Assembly (NCBI GenBank): GCA_964036665.1
Contig: OZ038530.1
Coordinates: 1,426,001-1,490,000, forward strand
From: Gordius sp. MW1
Taxonomy: Eukaryota > Nematomorpha > Gordioida > Gordea > Gordiidae
Direction: 5' to 3'
Length of the DNA stretch: 64,000 bases
This document shows positions 61,096 through 64,000 of the stretch, in pieces. Numbering within the stretch: the stretch's first letter is position 1; every line of letters begins with the position of its first letter. Under the pieces are notes generated by a model that did not search any database, had not been told where the DNA came from, and saw only the letters and a list, made by a program, of their open reading frames with translations. The position numbers and the translations under genes were made by a program.

Positions 61096-61211
61096 ATTTG
61101 GTCCTTTTCGAATTTGTACTGAGCCAAGCATCTTTATTAGTAAGAATATCGTTTTTTGCGCTTCTTGAGCGAAGGATGCTTGGCTGAGTACAAATTCGTA
61201 AAGGACCAAAT
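61096..61211. repeat. Inverted repeat with LSU-rRNA-like arms, copy 2
   Basis: Arms at 61096-61132 and 61175-61211, matching the structure at 34265-34380 with the same two arm mismatches. It is followed by AAAGTACTGATGGTCACGG, the same exit into satellite. Confidence 0.7.
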
Positions 61212-61220
61212 AAAGTACTG

Positions 61221-64000
61221 ATGGTCACGGACGGTCACGGATGGTCACGGACGGTCACGGATGGTCACGGATGATCACGGACGGACAACGGACGGACAAC
61301 AAAAAGCGAGCCCATAAATTGCATAGCAATTAAAAAATAAATAATTTGGCTTTAATTTGCTATCTAAGCATTATTTAAGTTGGAAGAACGGACGGTCACG
61401 GATGGTCACGGATCGTCACGGACGGACATCGGACGGACAACAAAAAGCGAGCCCATAAATTGCATAGCAATTAAAAAATAAATAATTTGGCTTTAATTTG
61501 ATATCTATCTAAGCATTATTTACGTTAGAAGGACGGACGGACACGGACGGTCACGTATGGTCACGGACGGTCACGGACGGTGACGGATAGTAACGAATGA
61601 TTACGGACGGTCACGGACGGTCACGGATGGTCACGGATGGTCACGGACGGTCACGGATGGTCACGGACAGTCACGGACGGTCACGGACGGTCACGGATGG
61701 TCACGGACGGTCACGGACGGTCACGAACGGTCACGAACGGTCACGGACGGTCACGGACGGTCACGGACGGTCACGGACGGACAACGGACGGACAACAAAA
61801 AGCGAGACACATAAATTGCATAGCAATTAAAAAATAAATAATTTGGCTTTAATTTGATATCTATCTAAGCATTATTTACGTTAGAAGGACGGACGGACAA
61901 CGGACGGACACGGACGGTCACTAGTCACGGACGGTCACGGATGGTCACGGACGGTTACGGACGGTCACGGATGGTCACGGATGGTCACGGACGGTCACGG
62001 ATGGTCACGGACTATCACGGATGGTCACGGACGGTCACGGATGGTCACGGACGGTGACGGACGGTCACGGATAGTCACGGACGGTCACGGATGGTCACGG
62101 ACGGTCACGGATGGTCACGGATGGTCACGGACGGACAACGGACGGACATCAAAAAGCGAGCCCATAAATTGCATATCAATTAAAAAATAAATAATTTGGC
62201 TTTAATTTGCTATCTAAGCATTATTTACGTTGGAAGGACCGACGGTCACGGATCGTCACGGACGGACAACGGACGGACAACAAAAAGCGAGCCCATAAAT
62301 TGCATAGCAATTAAAAAATAAATAGTTTGGCTTTAATTTGCTATCTAAGCATTATTTACGGACGGTCACGGAAGGTCACGGACGGTCACAGATGGTCACG
62401 GATGGTCACGGACGGACAACGAACGGACAACAAAAAGCGAGACACATAAATTGCATAGCAATTAAAAAATAAATAATTTGGCTTTAATTTGATATCTATC
62501 TAAGCATTATTTACGTTGGAAGGACGGACGGACAACGGACGGACACGGACGGTCACGGATGGTCACGGATGGTCACGGACGGTCACGGACGGTCACGGAT
62601 GTTCACGGACGGACACGGACAGACACGGACGGTCACGGATGGTCACGGACGGTCACGGCTGGTCACGGATGGTCACGGATGGTCACGGATGGTCACGGAT
62701 GGTCACGGATAGTCACGGATGGTCACGGACGGTAACGGACGGTCACGGAACGACACGGACGGACACGGACGGACAGGGACGGACACAAGCGAGCCCATAT
62801 ATTGCAGAGCAATTAAAAAATAAATCATTTTGGCTCTAATTTGATATGTATCTAAGCATTATTTACGTTGGGCAGGACGGACGGACACGGACGGACAACG
62901 TACGGACAACAAAAAGCGAGCCCATAAATTGCATAGCAATTAAAAAATTAATAATTTGGCTTTAATTTGCTATCTAAGCATTATTTAGGTTGGAAGGACG
63001 GACGGTCACGGATCGTCACTGATCGTCACGGACGGACAACGGACGGACAACAAAAAGCGAGCCCATAAATAGCATAGCAATTAAAAAATAAATAATTTGG
63101 CTTTAATTTGCTATCTAAGCATTATTTACGTTGGAAGGACGGACGGTCACGGATGGTCACGGATTGTCACGGACGGTCACGTATGGTCACGGATGGTCAC
63201 GGACGGTCACGGATGGTCACGGACGGTCACGGATAGTCACGGACGGTCACGGATGGTCACGGACGGTCACGGACGGTCACGGATGGTCACGGACGGTCAC
63301 GGACGGTCACGGATGGTCACGGACGGTCACGGATGGCACGGACGGTCACGGATGGTCACGGATGGTCACGGACGGACAACAAAAAGCGAGCCCATAAATT
63401 GCATAGCAATTAAAAAATAAATAATTCGGCTTTAATTTGCTATCTAAGCATTATTTACGTTGGAAGGACGGACGAACACGGACGGACACGGATGGTCACG
63501 GACGGTCACGGATGGTCACGGACGGTCACAGATGGTCACGGACGGTCACAGATGGACACGGACGGTCACGGACTATCACGGATGGTCACGGACGGTCACG
63601 GACGGTCACGGATGGTCACGGACGGTCACGGATGGTCACGGACGGTCACGGATGGTCACGGATGGTCACGGACGGTCACGGACGGACACGGACGGTCACG
63701 GACGGTCACGGACGGTCACGGACGGACACGGACGGTCACGGACGGACACGGACGGACACGGACGGACAATGGACGGACAACAAAAAGCGAGACCCAAAAA
63801 TTGCATAGCAATTAAAAATTAAATAATGTGGCTTTAATTTGCTATCTAAGCATTATTTACGTTGGAAGGACGGACGGACAACGGCCGGTCACGGATGGAC
63901 ACGGACGGACACGGACGGTCACGGAAGGTTACGGATGGTCACGGACGGACAACGGACGGACAACAAAAAGCGAGCCCATAAATTGCATAGCTATTAAAAA
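61221..64000 (-). repeat. Composite satellite arm B', second copy, runs off the window
   Basis: Same orientation and opening variant order as arm B, with about 12 AT-rich modules in view. After GGTGACGGATAGTAACGAAT (about 61578) it continues like 37301 onward and not like 34750 onward, so about 2.55 kb present in arm B is absent here. Later parts match 38580-39480 and 35690-36250. The right limit is beyond the window. Confidence 0.94.

Overview
The window is repeat-dominated nuclear DNA from an animal. It holds no intact nuclear protein gene. Apparent long reading frames over most of it are translations of 10-bp and 11-bp satellites that lack stop codons. The recognisable genes are mitochondrial in origin and damaged, so I read them as nuclear mitochondrial insertions (NUMTs). 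On the minus strand they read cox1, cox2, trnK, trnD, atp8, atp6. Translation needs TGA=Trp, ATA=Met and AGA=Ser, which is the invertebrate mitochondrial code. That gene order, with no trnL2 between cox1 and cox2, is typical of arthropods outside the insect-type arrangement and of some related ecdysozoans. I infer an arthropod or near relative and cannot name the species.

Layout. (1) 1-19457: an 11-bp satellite (unit GTTGTCCGTCC and variants) with nested higher-order duplications, including a 484-bp unit. (2) 19458-24107: two copies of a deleted hAT-family DNA transposon separated by 11-bp satellite. The second copy keeps both 15-bp terminal inverted repeats and an 8-bp target-site duplication. 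(3) 24108-26190: more 11-bp satellite around an AT-rich block with about three 108-bp repeats. (4) 26191-31200: a composite satellite in which a 10-bp unit (GTGACCATCC/GTGACCGTCC) alternates with a roughly 90-bp AT-rich module. (5) 31201-34390: NUMT copy 1. (6) 34391-46968: composite satellite in the opposite orientation. (7) 46969-53766: composite satellite in the first orientation again. (8) 53767-61220: NUMT copy 2, whose cox1 is interrupted by 4265 bp of LTR-retrotransposon sequence with a 5-bp target duplication. (9) 61221-64000: composite satellite, opposite orientation.

Regions 4-6 and 7-9 are therefore two copies of one higher-order unit: a mitochondrial core flanked by inverted satellite arms. 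The two cores share the same cox1 frameshift, the same cox2 deletion and the same palindromic junctions, so they descend from one already-damaged insertion amplified with its flanks. The architecture resembles foldback transposons, whose inverted arms are built of short tandem repeats. This is the most unusual feature of the window. I had no computation beyond reading, so boundaries inside satellites are approximate and a dot plot would refine them. An assembly error joining repeats cannot be excluded from sequence alone.
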